From Photobacterium kishitanii (GTDB lineage Bacteria > Pseudomonadota > Gammaproteobacteria > Enterobacterales > Vibrionaceae): 42,120 nt of DNA. Of the stretch, positions 18,001 to 26,386 are shown one piece after another. Numbering within the stretch: position 1 is the stretch's first letter; each line of letters begins with the position of its first letter. Where the stretch lies: positions 1-42,120 of the forward strand of contig NZ_PYON01000029.1 of the NCBI RefSeq assembly GCF_003026355.1, read 5' to 3'. A program made the position numbers and the translations under genes. The notes beneath the pieces are model-generated. The model ran no database searches and was not told the DNA's origin. It was given only the letters and a program-made list of their open reading frames with translations.

Positions 18001-18703
18001 CGCGCGTCCCGGTACATTTTTGCATACTGTCTTTGAAGAAATTGATTTTACCGCTGCTGTTGATTGTGATGAAACGGTGGCGAAATTAACCGAACTGCTG
18101 CAATTAGAAAACTATGAGTTAGCGTGGTTGCCTGTATTGCAGCAATTAATTCGCGATGTATTAACCTGCCCGCTTGATGGTGATATGTTGCGCTTGGCTG
18201 ACAAAACAGCCTCACAACGATTAACGGAAATGGAATTTTTATTACCGATTGAGATTTTACAAGCGGTGACATTAAATAAAGTTATTGCTAGACATGATCC
18301 GTTATCAGCCAAAGCGGGCGAATTAGGCTTTGCAACCGTGAGTGGAATGCTAAAAGGCTTTATCGATTTAGTGTTTGAACATCAAGGTAAGTATTACGTT
18401 TTAGACTGGAAATCGAATTATCTTGGTGATGATCCGCAGGTGTATCGTGGCGAGCAATTGCAAACGGCGATGCGTGAACACCGTTATGATTTGCAGTATC
18501 AAATCTATGCACTGGCATTGCAACGTTTCTTACGTAGTCGTATTCCAAATTATAGTTATGAAACCCATTTTGGTGGGGTGTATTACTTATTTTTGCGGGG
18601 TGTTCAAGCGGGTAGCGACAGTGGTATTTTTTACGCCCGCCCAAGCGAAATATTACTTGATGAATTGGATTTAGTTATGAATGGAGCATTGCCACATGCT
18701 TAA
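15074..18703 (+). CDS. recB: RecBCD exonuclease V, beta subunit (helicase-nuclease)
   Basis: The 3'-5' helicase and sole nuclease of RecBCD. 1209 residues. An SF1/UvrD-type helicase core: Walker A ASAGTGKTFT (34-43), FTEAATAELRDRIR, the DExx box MIDEFQDTDP, IGDPKQAIYAFRGAD, ATNWRS, VTIHKSKGLEYDLVF and LRLIYVALTRA. The C-terminal RecB-family nuclease shows GTFLHTVFEEIDF, then YYVLDWKSNYLG with the catalytic Asp-x-Lys, and YDLQYQIYALALQRFL. An N-terminal micro-repeat (TEVLTTEVLT) adds residues before the conserved PLHGTRLIEASAG; a second in-frame ATG at 15086 is also possible. It overlaps recD by 8 nt. Confidence 0.97.
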   Translation: MSDIMATEVLTTEVLTNILQPMTFPLHGTRLIEASAGTGKTFTIASLYLRLLLGHGNDNNRHQQQLTVDQILVVTFTEAATAELRDRIRARIHDARLAFSRGVSHDPVIAPLLNEHQDHKLAATILLQAERQMDEAAIYTIHGFCQRMLTQNAFESGSRFNNEFVTDESQLKKLVVADYWRSNFYHLPPALAHEVREIWSSPTALLKEIGNSLTGAPVRLSVAAMTESLAQLHQQNIVRIDEVKALWRVHQADLEALIASSGINKRSYTKKSLPNWLEQVSGWAAQPTVGYELPDNLIRFHQQTLIEKTAKGDAPEHAVFSAIAELLDNPANLREPLLAHAIEHCRQLLADAKARKGWLSFDDLLTQLGAAIDNDVDELLAGKIRAQYPVAMIDEFQDTDPLQYGIFSDVYRHHPECGLFMIGDPKQAIYAFRGADIFTYIQARRQVSDHYTLATNWRSTANMIAAVNGVFQQPDSPFIYDQDIEFLAVDHSPKAAQRSWWLEGEAQHALTFWLQESADGKPITKGNYQATMAAATAAQIQHILTQSQQQQAYFLDGEQQHAIAAGDIAVLVRTGTEGRLVREALSKQGIASVYLSNRDSVFSTSEAADIQRLLQAVLTPEDDRILRAALASGLFARTAIELDQLNNDENEWEIAVNSFKQYRQQWLKRGVMPMLRSVMAKNQIAERLLAEDGGERKLTDLLHIGELLQQASQTLDSDYALLRWLAEHVAEPNGNADDQVMRLESERNLVQIVTIHKSKGLEYDLVFMPFVCSYREVDSKGEVKYHDEVDNITVLDIAKQAAAIEKADQERLAEDLRLIYVALTRAVYGCYVGMAPIRNGRSTKEPTGLHRSAMGHLVQNGQAGGVAALELALAKLSEAQIAITVTAPPQLLDSQWQPQDEVTEALVKRPFAASLERNWWMTSYSNLVKQGHQTAHDSSLDLPGFDIDSVQNATEEVDDSELELEPQYSIYTFPRGARPGTFLHTVFEEIDFTAAVDCDETVAKLTELLQLENYELAWLPVLQQLIRDVLTCPLDGDMLRLADKTASQRLTEMEFLLPIEILQAVTLNKVIARHDPLSAKAGELGFATVSGMLKGFIDLVFEHQGKYYVLDWKSNYLGDDPQVYRGEQLQTAMREHRYDLQYQIYALALQRFLRSRIPNYSYETHFGGVYYLFLRGVQAGSDSGIFYARPSEILLDELDLVMNGALPHA

Positions 18704-20771
18704 GCGTTTACAAAAACTCACTCAGCAGGGTGGATTACGTCAGCTTGATTATCAGTTTGCTAAATTTGTAGCGCTGCACAGCCCTCAATCGCAACAAGAT
18801 TTGGCAGCATTGATGGCAGCGTTAGTGAGCTATGAATTAGGTAAAGGCCATGTTTGTGTGCGCCTTGATCAACTACAGATCCAGCATTTGTTTGGGCTAT
18901 CAACTCGACTATCAGTGGCATTAATTGATGGCTTGCCTGATCCAAGCCAGTGGGCAGCATTACTAAATCAATTTGATGTGGTTGCTAATGTGCAATCTAA
19001 GGGGTTGCAAGCATGTCCATTAGTGCTTGATCATGGGCGTTTATACCTCAATCGTTATTGGCAATTTGAACAAACGGTTGCTGAGCGCATTGTACTGATG
19101 GCAACAAATCAAGGCCAAGTCACTGATAATCCGCACTGGCAAGGGCAACAATTAACCGTGATGCATCAAGCGTTGAATGATCTATTTCAGCCTAGTTATG
19201 GCCATTTATATCATGCTCTGCAAGGTGTTACGGATAGCCAGCAACGGCAGCAATTGACTTGTGATTTTTTAGATATAGTAAAACCACAACAGCTTGATTG
19301 GGCTACGATCGATAGCGTATTACAACAAGCAAACCAAATAACAGATTTACAGCCATTAGATAGTTTAGTGCCTGCTGATGCTTGTTTAAATTGGCAAAAA
19401 GTTGCTGCGGCGATGGCATTAACTCGCCAGTTTGCTGTGATTTCTGGCGGTCCAGGTACGGGTAAAACGACCACTGTAGCTAAATTGTTGGCTGCGTTGG
19501 TGATGCAAACGAATGGTGAGCATAAACCCAATATTATGCTGGTGGCACCAACAGGTAAGGCGGCAGCGCGCTTAACCGAATCGATTGGCTCGGCGATAAA
19601 ATCATTGGCGGTGCCACAAGCAATTAAAGATTTAATTCCCACGCAATCAAGCACCTTGCACCGTTTATTGGGTTCGATCCCTCATCGGGTTGAATTTCGC
19701 CACCATAAAGATAACCCACTCCATCTGGACGTATTGGTGGTCGATGAAGCTTCCATGGTTGATTTACCGATGATGGCGCGGTTATTAGAAGCGATGCCGC
19801 AAGGGGCTAAATTGATCTTATTGGGTGATAGAGATCAATTAGCTTCCGTTGAGGCGGGGGCTGTACTGGGTGATATTTGTTCGTTCTCTAGTCAAGGTTA
19901 CAGTGCTCAACAAGGGCAGTTATTAAGCCAGTTAACTGGGTTTGACTTGCACTCAAATAATATCGGTTTAAGTGTCGTGACTGATTGTTTATGTATGCTG
20001 CAAAAGAGTTACCGTTTCCATGCGTTGTCGGGGATTGGCCAATTAGCCAAAGCGATCAATCAGGGGAAACCTGCGTTGGTGAATAAAGTGTGGCTACAAG
20101 GGTTTAAAGATATTCATCATTATCCGTTAAACAGTGAAACTTATGCGTCGATGGTTAACCAGATAGTCACTTTTTATCTCGATTATCTTGATGCGATTAA
20201 AACCGACAAAACACCCGCCGAGGTATTAAAAGCATTTTCAAATGTGCGTTTATTATGTGCACTGCGTGAAGGTGATTTTGGCGTGGTGGGGTTAAATCAA
20301 CGTATCGAAAAAGAGCTCACTCATCGTGGTCGTATTTCACCGAATGATGAAACTTGGTATGTTGGCCGTCCGATTATGATCACTCGTAATGATCATGCCT
20401 TAGGGTTATTCAACGGCGATATTGGTATGACCATGCTTGAGCCTGAGATTGATCCAGAAACTGGACGCCGACGATTACGGGTGTATTTTGAAATGCCAGA
20501 TGGCACTATTCGCGGTATTTTACCGAGTCGTATTCCTGAGCATGAAGTGGTATATGCGATGACGATTCATAAATCACAGGGCTCAGAGTTTGCTGATACA
20601 GTAATGGTGCTACCTGCTGACTACACGCCGATTTTAACCCGTGAATTAATTTATACCGGTATTACCCGCGCTAAGTCACGACTGTATTTGTATGCGCCAC
20701 TGGATATTATTACCAAGAGTGTGCAGGTGCGAACTGAGCGAGCTAGTGGTCTGGCGCAGCTGCTAGTTTAG
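18696..20771 (+). CDS. recD: RecBCD exonuclease V, alpha subunit (5'-3' helicase)
   Basis: The fast 5'-3' SF1B helicase of RecBCD. About 691 residues from the chosen start. Motifs: Walker A GGPGTGKTTTVAKLL, VAPTGKAAARLTESI, the DEAS box VVDEASMVDLPMM, LLGDRDQLASVEAGAVLGDI, and the late helicase motifs AMTIHKSQGSEF and YTGITRAKSRLYL. I chose ATG at 18696 (MLKRLQKLTQQ): it fits the family start and has GGAG 9 nt upstream. The in-frame ATG at 18681 contains that ribosome site. The 8-nt overlap with recB indicates translational coupling and fixed stoichiometry. A hairpin follows the stop. Confidence 0.96.
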   Translation: MLKRLQKLTQQGGLRQLDYQFAKFVALHSPQSQQDLAALMAALVSYELGKGHVCVRLDQLQIQHLFGLSTRLSVALIDGLPDPSQWAALLNQFDVVANVQSKGLQACPLVLDHGRLYLNRYWQFEQTVAERIVLMATNQGQVTDNPHWQGQQLTVMHQALNDLFQPSYGHLYHALQGVTDSQQRQQLTCDFLDIVKPQQLDWATIDSVLQQANQITDLQPLDSLVPADACLNWQKVAAAMALTRQFAVISGGPGTGKTTTVAKLLAALVMQTNGEHKPNIMLVAPTGKAAARLTESIGSAIKSLAVPQAIKDLIPTQSSTLHRLLGSIPHRVEFRHHKDNPLHLDVLVVDEASMVDLPMMARLLEAMPQGAKLILLGDRDQLASVEAGAVLGDICSFSSQGYSAQQGQLLSQLTGFDLHSNNIGLSVVTDCLCMLQKSYRFHALSGIGQLAKAINQGKPALVNKVWLQGFKDIHHYPLNSETYASMVNQIVTFYLDYLDAIKTDKTPAEVLKAFSNVRLLCALREGDFGVVGLNQRIEKELTHRGRISPNDETWYVGRPIMITRNDHALGLFNGDIGMTMLEPEIDPETGRRRLRVYFEMPDGTIRGILPSRIPEHEVVYAMTIHKSQGSEFADTVMVLPADYTPILTRELIYTGITRAKSRLYLYAPLDIITKSVQVRTERASGLAQLLV

Positions 20772-20808
20772 TGTAATTGTTGGTTTAATGTAGTGACATA
20801 GATAAATA

Positions 20809-20836
20809 AAAACGCCAGCAACAATGCTGGCGTTAT
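20809..20836. terminator. Bidirectional terminator between recD and the dsbB-like gene
   Basis: A perfect 10-bp stem AACGCCAGCA / TGCTGGCGTT with a 4-nt loop (20811-20834), placed between convergent genes. A-rich sequence on the left gives a T tract on the minus strand (TTTTTATTTATC). Confidence 0.88.
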
Positions 20837-20855
20837 AGTGTCGCTATTTTTATGG

Positions 20856-21395
20856 CTAATTAAATAGCCAATAAGTAACTGGGTTATCTGGACATTGGTA
20901 AGGACCACATTCAATGAAGGTCGATACTACGTTAACCACGACAGCAAAAATAGCTACTAGGCACACAAACTTGCCAAAGCGATTCATTTTGTAATCATTA
21001 TTATTCCAGTCTTTGTTCCATAGCAGTTGCAATACAGCAACACCTACAATGGTAAGACTAAATAGAATAAAGGCCCAAGTATAATAATGAATACCAAAGA
21101 CAGGGCTACCAAATCCTGGTGTACCTGGAATGACATGTAATGATACTTGACGTAATGCGGTAGCTGCGCCAAAGAGTGCGCCGATAATTAAGATGCCATA
21201 ATGGCGCTGTTGTGGCCCGTAAACTACATTGAGCATAAAACCAAACATTACCAGCATAAAGCCTAAGCGCTGTAATAAACACAATGGGCAAGGTAGTTCA
21301 TTGAGTACAACTTGAAGGACTGATGCCATCAATAGAACGAAGGTGATCCCTAATAGACCTAAGGCATTAAGTAGTGCTACATTTTTATTATTCAT
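20856..21395 (-). CDS. DsbB-family quinone-linked disulfide oxidoreductase, atypical
   Basis: A 179-residue inner-membrane protein of the DsbB family (PF02600 type). The first redox motif is intact: Cys36-Pro-Leu-Cys39 followed by LLQR, where Arg43 matches the quinone-site Arg of DsbB. Canonical DsbB has four helices and a second cysteine pair in the loop between helices 3 and 4. Here that loop (about residues 88-105) has no cysteine. A fifth helix (about 141-162) is followed by a periplasmic-looking tail with Cys163 and Cys168 (ECGPYQCPDN). The paired DUF5993 gene ends 9 nt upstream. A strong GGGAGAAAGT site precedes the start. It is probably a specialised DsbB/DsbI-like enzyme; its partner is unknown. 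Confidence 0.85.
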   Translation of the reverse strand: MNNKNVALLNALGLLGITFVLLMASVLQVVLNELPCPLCLLQRLGFMLVMFGFMLNVVYGPQQRHYGILIIGALFGAATALRQVSLHVIPGTPGFGSPVFGIHYYTWAFILFSLTIVGVAVLQLLWNKDWNNNDYKMNRFGKFVCLVAIFAVVVNVVSTFIECGPYQCPDNPVTYWLFN

Positions 21396-21404
21396 ACTTT
21401 CTCC

Positions 21405-21560
21405 CTAGAGTAAAATAGATAGAGAATCTGTTGCATGGTGATGGAACCAATACAGCCCCAAAACAACAGTGATGGCAAAAACAATATAACTTGCACCTTT
21501 TTTTCCAGTAAATGCGCAGAGCATTGCAACAAATACTAGTAGAAACAGTAAACTCATCAT
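21405..21560 (-). CDS. DUF5993-like small membrane protein
   Basis: A 51-residue reading frame, from ATG at 21560 to TAG at 21405. The protein starts MMSLLFLLVFVAMLCAF, then a GKKGAS turn, a second hydrophobic helix and WFHHHATDSL. This two-helix layout with a WF-HH-T-D/S tail fits DUF5993, a family I recall lying beside DsbB-family genes; that is memory, not a search. It is 9 nt upstream of the dsbB-like gene on the same strand, so the two are almost certainly co-transcribed and may form one complex. The HHH cluster could bind metal or quinone-side groups, which is speculation. Confidence 0.75.
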   Translation of the reverse strand: MMSLLFLLVFVAMLCAFTGKKGASYIVFAITVVLGLYWFHHHATDSLSILL

Positions 21561-21697
21561 AAGCGATTATTTAACCTTTCTTTTGTATGTATGTTATTTA
21601 TAATTATTAAATTTATTATTTTAAAGTGACTAACTTTAGACTTCATCATACATTATAAACTTATAAATTAACACTTTGTTACATTGTTGTTCTATTT

Positions 21698-23026
21698 TTA
21701 ACTGGTTGGCGTTATAAGTATTTTTGAGCGACGCTGGTAGTTGTAGAGATCTTTTTTAAGCAGTGGCAATTGTTCGATATCACATTCATAAAATCCTTGC
21801 TCACGAAACCAATGCACACTACGCGTTGTGAGGACAAATATTTTATCGAGATCTGCTTCACGAGCTTGTTGGCATAATTTATTTAGTAATAACACGCCGC
21901 GATCACCGTCTCTAAAGTCAGGGTGAATAGCAACGCAAGCCATCTCTGCCATTTTTTCATCTGGGTAAGGGTAAAGCGCGGCACAGCCAATAATGAGGTT
22001 ATCAAGTTCAATCACACTAAAAAGGGTAATTTCACGTTCGAGTTGTTCTCGCGATCGACGAACTAAAATACCTTCGCTTTCTAACGGTTGAATTAAATCT
22101 AAAATACCACCGATGTCATTGATATCCGCTCGGCGAATCTTTTCAGCACTCGACATTACAATTTGAGTACCTATTCCATCTAATGAAAATAGTTCTTGGA
22201 TCAAGGCACCATCTTGTTTATAGCTCAATAAGTGACTACGAGGTATGCCCGCTCGACAAGCAGCAATTGCGCCACGTAGAAAACGACCAGTACCACTTTG
22301 TTGATTATCGTTATCGATAAGCTGTTGCAATGCTTGTTCGGCTTCATGGGGTAATAATTCGGAGATGATGTCATTATTGCTATCAACAACCCCTTGTTCG
22401 GAACAAAAGCCAATTAGTTTATCAGCCCGTAATCGTATTGCGACTTGAGTGGCGATTTCTTCTGATGTGAGATTAAAACATTCACCCGTTACTGAGCTAG
22501 CAATGGGGCCGAGTAATACAATCGCTCCTTGTTCTAGCTGGCTGGTTATAGCATTACTGTTGATACGACGAATTTTCCCACTATGACAAAAATCGATACC
22601 TTCATCGATGCCTAGTGGCTGGGCAATAATAAAGTTACCGCTAATGACATTAATTTGTGATCCCGCCATTGGGGTATTATTGAGTCCCATCGAAAAGCGG
22701 GCAGTAATATCAAGTTGTACTTGTCCTGCGGCTTGTTTAGCGAGTTCTAAACTATGCTCATCGGTGATTCTTATTCCCTTATGGTAAGGGCTATCATAAT
22801 GCTGTTGTTGTAGTAAGGCGGTTATTTGTGGTCGCGCACCATACACCATCACGATATGAATACCTAAGCTGTGTAGCAAAGCAATATCACTGACAATGTT
22901 GGCAAAGTTGGGATCTGCAATAGCCTCTCCACCGACCATGATCACCATGGTTTTACCCACATGAGCGTTTAAGTAAGGGGCTGATTGACGGAATCCTTTT
23001 ACCAGTGGGGTCTTTCGTGTATTCAC
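21698..23026 (-). CDS. argA: Amino-acid N-acetyltransferase (N-acetylglutamate synthase)
   Basis: First step of arginine synthesis: acetyl-CoA plus L-glutamate gives N-acetylglutamate. 442 residues in two parts. An N-terminal amino-acid-kinase domain (about 20-280: VIMVGGEAIADPNF, VMVYGARPQI, NVISGNFIIAQPLG, FNLTSEEIATQ) binds the inhibitor arginine. A C-terminal GNAT acetyltransferase domain (about 295-435: IRRADINDIGGILDLI, AALYPYPDEKMAEMACVAIHPDFR, VLTTRSVHWFREQGF) does the catalysis. It aligns along its whole length with E. coli ArgA. Start GTG at 23026. No clear ARG box was found upstream. In E. coli amiC is the divergent neighbour; here it is replaced by the DUF2850-like gene. Confidence 0.97.
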   Translation of the reverse strand: MNTRKTPLVKGFRQSAPYLNAHVGKTMVIMVGGEAIADPNFANIVSDIALLHSLGIHIVMVYGARPQITALLQQQHYDSPYHKGIRITDEHSLELAKQAAGQVQLDITARFSMGLNNTPMAGSQINVISGNFIIAQPLGIDEGIDFCHSGKIRRINSNAITSQLEQGAIVLLGPIASSVTGECFNLTSEEIATQVAIRLRADKLIGFCSEQGVVDSNNDIISELLPHEAEQALQQLIDNDNQQSGTGRFLRGAIAACRAGIPRSHLLSYKQDGALIQELFSLDGIGTQIVMSSAEKIRRADINDIGGILDLIQPLESEGILVRRSREQLEREITLFSVIELDNLIIGCAALYPYPDEKMAEMACVAIHPDFRDGDRGVLLLNKLCQQAREADLDKIFVLTTRSVHWFREQGFYECDIEQLPLLKKDLYNYQRRSKILITPTS

Positions 23027-23214
23027 AAGCGATATCCATATCTGTATTTATGTTTAATTTATAGCCAATAAATTAAAGCAATTATTGGTTTAGTGCAGCA
23101 TTTAAATGTAATTAAGCCTAAATCATTAATTACTGCAGTGATTGATTAAGTATTGGTGTTGAAGGCCGCTATATATTTATGCCATTGGTGGTGAGTTGAT
23201 GGGCGGGCGATAGA

Positions 23215-23586
23215 ATGACAAGCGACTGTTTTTTCTTTTATGTGCGTCGATATAGGCGTTGGATAATTATTTTGGTCATAGCGTTAGTCGCTATTGGTAT
23301 CAGCGTGTTTAAATTTGAGATGGCAATTGAGCAGCGGCAACAGTTAATGCAGCAAGTTATAGGAGTGTGGAAAGAACGGGATGTAGCTCCTTATAAAGTT
23401 GAAATATTTGAAGTTCGTCGACAAGGTATTTATCGTCAGGGGCGGCTATTAACATCTGATTATTTTTGGGATGGGGTTCAATTACGTTATAACTTTGGCC
23501 AGCAGCTTTATATTTATCTTTATGAGGATGGTGCGTTTATTCGTCAGCAACCAACACATTATTTCGCTACGTTTGATCGCCAATAG
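23215..23586 (+). CDS. DUF2850-like single-pass membrane protein
   Basis: A 123-residue protein with a short basic N-terminus (YVRRYRRW), one membrane helix (about 16-33) and a C-terminal domain likely in the periplasm. The pattern IGVWKERDVAPYKVEIFEVRRQGIYRQGRLLTSDYFWDGVQLRYNFGQQLYIY agrees with my memory of DUF2850 proteins of Vibrionaceae (G.W.E.DVAPY, then a GR..T..F.FDG..L.Y pattern). Function unknown. It is divergent from argA and precedes mltA by about 200 nt. Not confirmed by any search. Confidence 0.65.
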   Translation: MTSDCFFFYVRRYRRWIIILVIALVAIGISVFKFEMAIEQRQQLMQQVIGVWKERDVAPYKVEIFEVRRQGIYRQGRLLTSDYFWDGVQLRYNFGQQLYIYLYEDGAFIRQQPTHYFATFDRQ

Positions 23587-23791
23587 TATATTTGATTTTT
23601 TATGGAACTTTAGTGACCGCAGATCAGTCTTAAACATTTCGATAGTGTTATGTCAGTTATCGGTAGATTATTTGAAATAGTTACTTCTTTTTAGATGGTG
23701 TTTGTTAGTATTGTCACCTATTTACGGCTTTGACAAAATTAAGCGAGCTATCATTTTTACATTTTATAAAACTTTTATAGGCTTATCTATC

Positions 23792-24925
23792 GTGTTACGT
23801 AAAGCAACAGTTGCAATTATTCTTTTCAGTTTGGTGGGATGTTCATCACCAGAAGGTACAACAACGGAAAAACCAAGTTTAGCCGCAATCGGTAATCCGT
23901 TAGCACACCAATATTTAGGGCAGCATTTTGATCATGTTTTAAATAAAGTTGCTAAAGTTGAATCAAATAAGCCTCATGATTACAGCACTTTTGCGCCACA
24001 AGCTAAAATGGTTACTTCACGCTCACCATCAATGGCACGTAAATTTGAACCCTTATATAGCCAAGTAGAAAACTGGGCTAGTCATAGTGGTGATCCAAGC
24101 ACATTAGCTAAATATGGTATTCAAGCGGCACAAATGGGTGGTGCTAATGGTGAAGGTAATGTGATGTTTACTGGTTATTATTCGCCAGTGATTGAGTTAC
24201 GTCATAAACCCACCAATGTATTCCGTTACCCAATTTATGCAATGCCAAACTGTAAAGGCCGCTGTCCTTCACGTGAACAAATCTATGATGGTGCGTTAGC
24301 GGGTCAAGGTTTAGTGCTGGGTTACAGCAAATCAATGCTTGATGTGTTTATGATGGAAGTACAAGGTAGTGGCTTTGTTCATTTTGAAGATAATAACCAG
24401 CTGCAATATTTTGGTTATGCAGGTAAGAATGGTCATCGTTACGTCAGTATTGGTCGTGTGTTGATTGATCGTGGTGAAGTGCCTAAAGCTAAGATGTCAT
24501 TGCAAGCGATTCAAAACTGGGTTGCGCATCATAGTGAAAGTGAAGTGCGTGAATTATTAGAGCAAAATCCATCATTTGTGTTTTTCTCACCACGTAAAAC
24601 GTTAGATGTTAAAGGTAGTGCTGGTATTCCGTTATTAGCGAATGCAGCAGTGGCTGCTGATCGTAAATATATTCCTATGGGATCGGTGTTATTGGCAGAA
24701 GTACCACAATTAGATGCTCAAGGTAATTGGACGGGTAAGCATGTATTACGACTATTATTAGCCTTAGACACCGGCGGTGCTGTTAAGCGTAATCATCTCG
24801 ATTTGTATCATGGAATGGGTAAGCAAGCGGGCACAGATGCGGGTCATTATAAGCATTTTGGTCGTGTATGGCGTTTAGGACTTAAAGGCTCTGCCACTCA
24901 AGATCCTTGGCTGATGCCTAAATAA
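23792..24925 (+). CDS. mltA: Membrane-bound lytic murein transglycosylase A
   Basis: A lipoprotein that cleaves peptidoglycan glycan strands to 1,6-anhydro-muropeptides at the outer membrane. I chose GTG at 23792: it gives a short signal peptide MLRKATVAIILFSLVGC with Cys17 as the lipidation site. An upstream TTG 90 nt earlier would add an unlikely extension. Family blocks: FTGYYSPVIE, RYPIYAMP, FMMEVQGSGFVHF, FFSPRK, and the catalytic LALDTGGAVKRNHLDLYHG with the active-site Asp, then GKQAGTDAGH. About 377 residues, similar to E. coli MltA (365). Confidence 0.95.
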   Translation: MLRKATVAIILFSLVGCSSPEGTTTEKPSLAAIGNPLAHQYLGQHFDHVLNKVAKVESNKPHDYSTFAPQAKMVTSRSPSMARKFEPLYSQVENWASHSGDPSTLAKYGIQAAQMGGANGEGNVMFTGYYSPVIELRHKPTNVFRYPIYAMPNCKGRCPSREQIYDGALAGQGLVLGYSKSMLDVFMMEVQGSGFVHFEDNNQLQYFGYAGKNGHRYVSIGRVLIDRGEVPKAKMSLQAIQNWVAHHSESEVRELLEQNPSFVFFSPRKTLDVKGSAGIPLLANAAVAADRKYIPMGSVLLAEVPQLDAQGNWTGKHVLRLLLALDTGGAVKRNHLDLYHGMGKQAGTDAGHYKHFGRVWRLGLKGSATQDPWLMPK

Positions 24926-24983
24926 GGCGGTTTAGCGAATGTAACTACTATGGTTATCATTGGCTGTTACTAGACAATTGTTC

Positions 24984-25014
24984 TCAGAGTGCGTATAAAA
25001 ACGCACTCTTTGTT
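24984..25014 (+). terminator. Terminator of mltA
   Basis: A perfect stem AGAGTGCGT / ACGCACTCT with a 6-nt loop (24986-25009), followed by TTGTTT. It supports starting tcdA downstream at 25043 rather than inside this hairpin. Confidence 0.85.
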
Positions 25015-25042
25015 TATCCACCTCAAGCAGTGTAGAACCAGT

Positions 25043-25852
25043 ATGCGTGAATTAGACACCCCAGCATCCGATAGTTATAACCAGCGTTTTGGCGGCACGC
25101 GTCGTTTATATGGCAATAGTGAAGTTGAAATCCTTCGCGCTGCACACGTGTGTGTGATTGGTATTGGTGGCGTAGGCTCATGGGCGGCAGAAGCATTGGC
25201 ACGTTCAGGGATTGGTGAATTGACCTTAATTGATATGGATGATGTGTGTGTGACTAACATTAACCGTCAAATTCATGCAATGACAGGTACGGTTGGTCAA
25301 AGTAAAATTGAAGTAATGGCTACACGTATTCAATTAATTAACCCTGAGTGTAAAGTTAATTTAATTGATGATTTTATTAGTCCTGAAAATCAAGCCCAAT
25401 ATTTATCAACACAATTTGATTATGTGATTGATGCGATTGATAGTCTAAAAGCTAAAGCGGCATTACTGGCATATTGTAAAAGTAATAAAATTAAAGTTGT
25501 TACTATTGGTGGTGCTGGTGGGCAAACCGATCCAACCCAAATACAAGTCACCGATTTGACTAAAACAATTCAAGATCCATTGGCTAGAAAATTGCGTGAA
25601 ACATTGCGTCGCCAGCATAATTTTACTAAAAATCCTAAGCGTAAATTTGGTATTGATTGTGTTTATTCAACTGAGCATTTGAAATACCCACAAGCTGATG
25701 GTTCTGCGTGTGCGATAAAAGCAACGGCGGAAGGGCCAAAGCGAATGGATTGTGCCAGTGGTTTTGGCGCTGCAACCGTTGTAACTGCTAGTTTTGGTTT
25801 TGTAGCAGTAGCCCACGTTATTAAGAAACTAATTGAAAAGTATCGTCAATAA
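25043..25852 (+). CDS. tcdA: tRNA threonylcarbamoyladenosine dehydratase
   Basis: An E1-like enzyme that uses ATP to cyclise t6A37 of tRNAs to ct6A. About 269 residues. The MoeB/ThiF-like nucleotide-binding GIGGVGSWAAEALARSGIG motif and DMDDVCVTNINRQIHA are diagnostic. The catalytic Cys lies in KFGIDCVYSTE. PKRMDCASGFGAATVVTASFGF gives the C-terminal Cys segment. The sequence is close to E. coli TcdA (CsdL). Start chosen at ATG 25043 (MRELDTPASDSYNQRFGGTRRLYG), since the upstream option lies in the mltA terminator. It is convergent with csdE/csdA, whose products supply sulfur and are needed for ct6A formation in E. coli. Confidence 0.96.
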   Translation: MRELDTPASDSYNQRFGGTRRLYGNSEVEILRAAHVCVIGIGGVGSWAAEALARSGIGELTLIDMDDVCVTNINRQIHAMTGTVGQSKIEVMATRIQLINPECKVNLIDDFISPENQAQYLSTQFDYVIDAIDSLKAKAALLAYCKSNKIKVVTIGGAGGQTDPTQIQVTDLTKTIQDPLARKLRETLRRQHNFTKNPKRKFGIDCVYSTEHLKYPQADGSACAIKATAEGPKRMDCASGFGAATVVTASFGFVAVAHVIKKLIEKYRQ

Positions 25853-25877
25853 GTCATAACGTTGGTGATAAGTTGTA

Positions 25878-25910
25878 GTAAAAAGCGGATCGTTTGAATC
25901 CGCTTTTTTG
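25878..25910. terminator. Bidirectional terminator between tcdA and csdE
   Basis: AAAAAGCGGAT pairs with ATCCGCTTTTTT around a short loop (cgtttga). The T tract on one strand and the A tract on the other make it work in both directions between convergent genes. Confidence 0.93.
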
Positions 25911-25926
25911 TGGTTGCTAGCGAGTA

Positions 25927-26367
25927 TTATTGCTGTACGAGCTGTTTTATTTGCTCAACAATTGCTTTTAAGCCATTGCCTCGTGAAGGACTTAAATGCG
26001 CGATAAGCCCTAAGTTTTCAAAATAAGTATCGATATCAAAACGGTTAATTTCTGCAGCAGTTTTACCATGATAAGCAGTGAGCACTAGCGTAATTAAGCC
26101 TCGTACAATACGTGCATCTGAATCGGCAATAAAGTAATAGCGATCATCAATAATTTGATGGTGTAGCCAAACTTGTGATTCACAGCCGCTAATTTTAAGT
26201 TGATCTTGTTTATAACTGTCATCCAGTTGTGGCAGCTTTTTACCTAACTGAATCACGTTGCGATAGCGATCTTCCCATCCCGTCGCAGCTTGCATTTGCG
26301 CAATGATATCGGCAGTGGTGATCTCAGTCCCAAATGGGTGCTGAGGTAGTGTTATCGTGGTGGGCAT
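25927..26367 (-). CDS. csdE: SufE-like sulfur acceptor CsdE
   Basis: Accepts persulfide sulfur from the cysteine desulfurase CsdA. 146 residues from MPTTITLPQHPFG; the longer in-frame option (26448) runs into the csdA end and is not supported, while AGGA lies 7 nt before the chosen ATG. Family marks: WEDRYRNVIQLGKKLP near residue 30, the acceptor cysteine in ISGCESQVW, and GLIAHLSPSRGNG near the C-terminus. It is 19 nt behind csdA and surely in the same operon. The convergent tcdA completes the CSD system known from E. coli. Confidence 0.93.
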   Translation of the reverse strand: MPTTITLPQHPFGTEITTADIIAQMQAATGWEDRYRNVIQLGKKLPQLDDSYKQDQLKISGCESQVWLHHQIIDDRYYFIADSDARIVRGLITLVLTAYHGKTAAEINRFDIDTYFENLGLIAHLSPSRGNGLKAIVEQIKQLVQQ

Positions 26368-26386
26368 CTTTTTTCCTTGGCTGCAA

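Noticed and set aside
19211..19654. 147-residue minus-strand reading frame inside recD
   Set aside because: Antisense shadow of the RecD helicase core; its composition mirrors the sense codons.
11332..20771. RecBCD locus as a new defence system
   Set aside because: All three subunits carry ordinary RecC, RecB and RecD motifs and the standard order; no phage-defence accessory gene is attached.
22980..23214. ARG box for ArgR control of argA
   Set aside because: No segment matches the TGAAT-N4-ATTCA pattern well enough to support a site.
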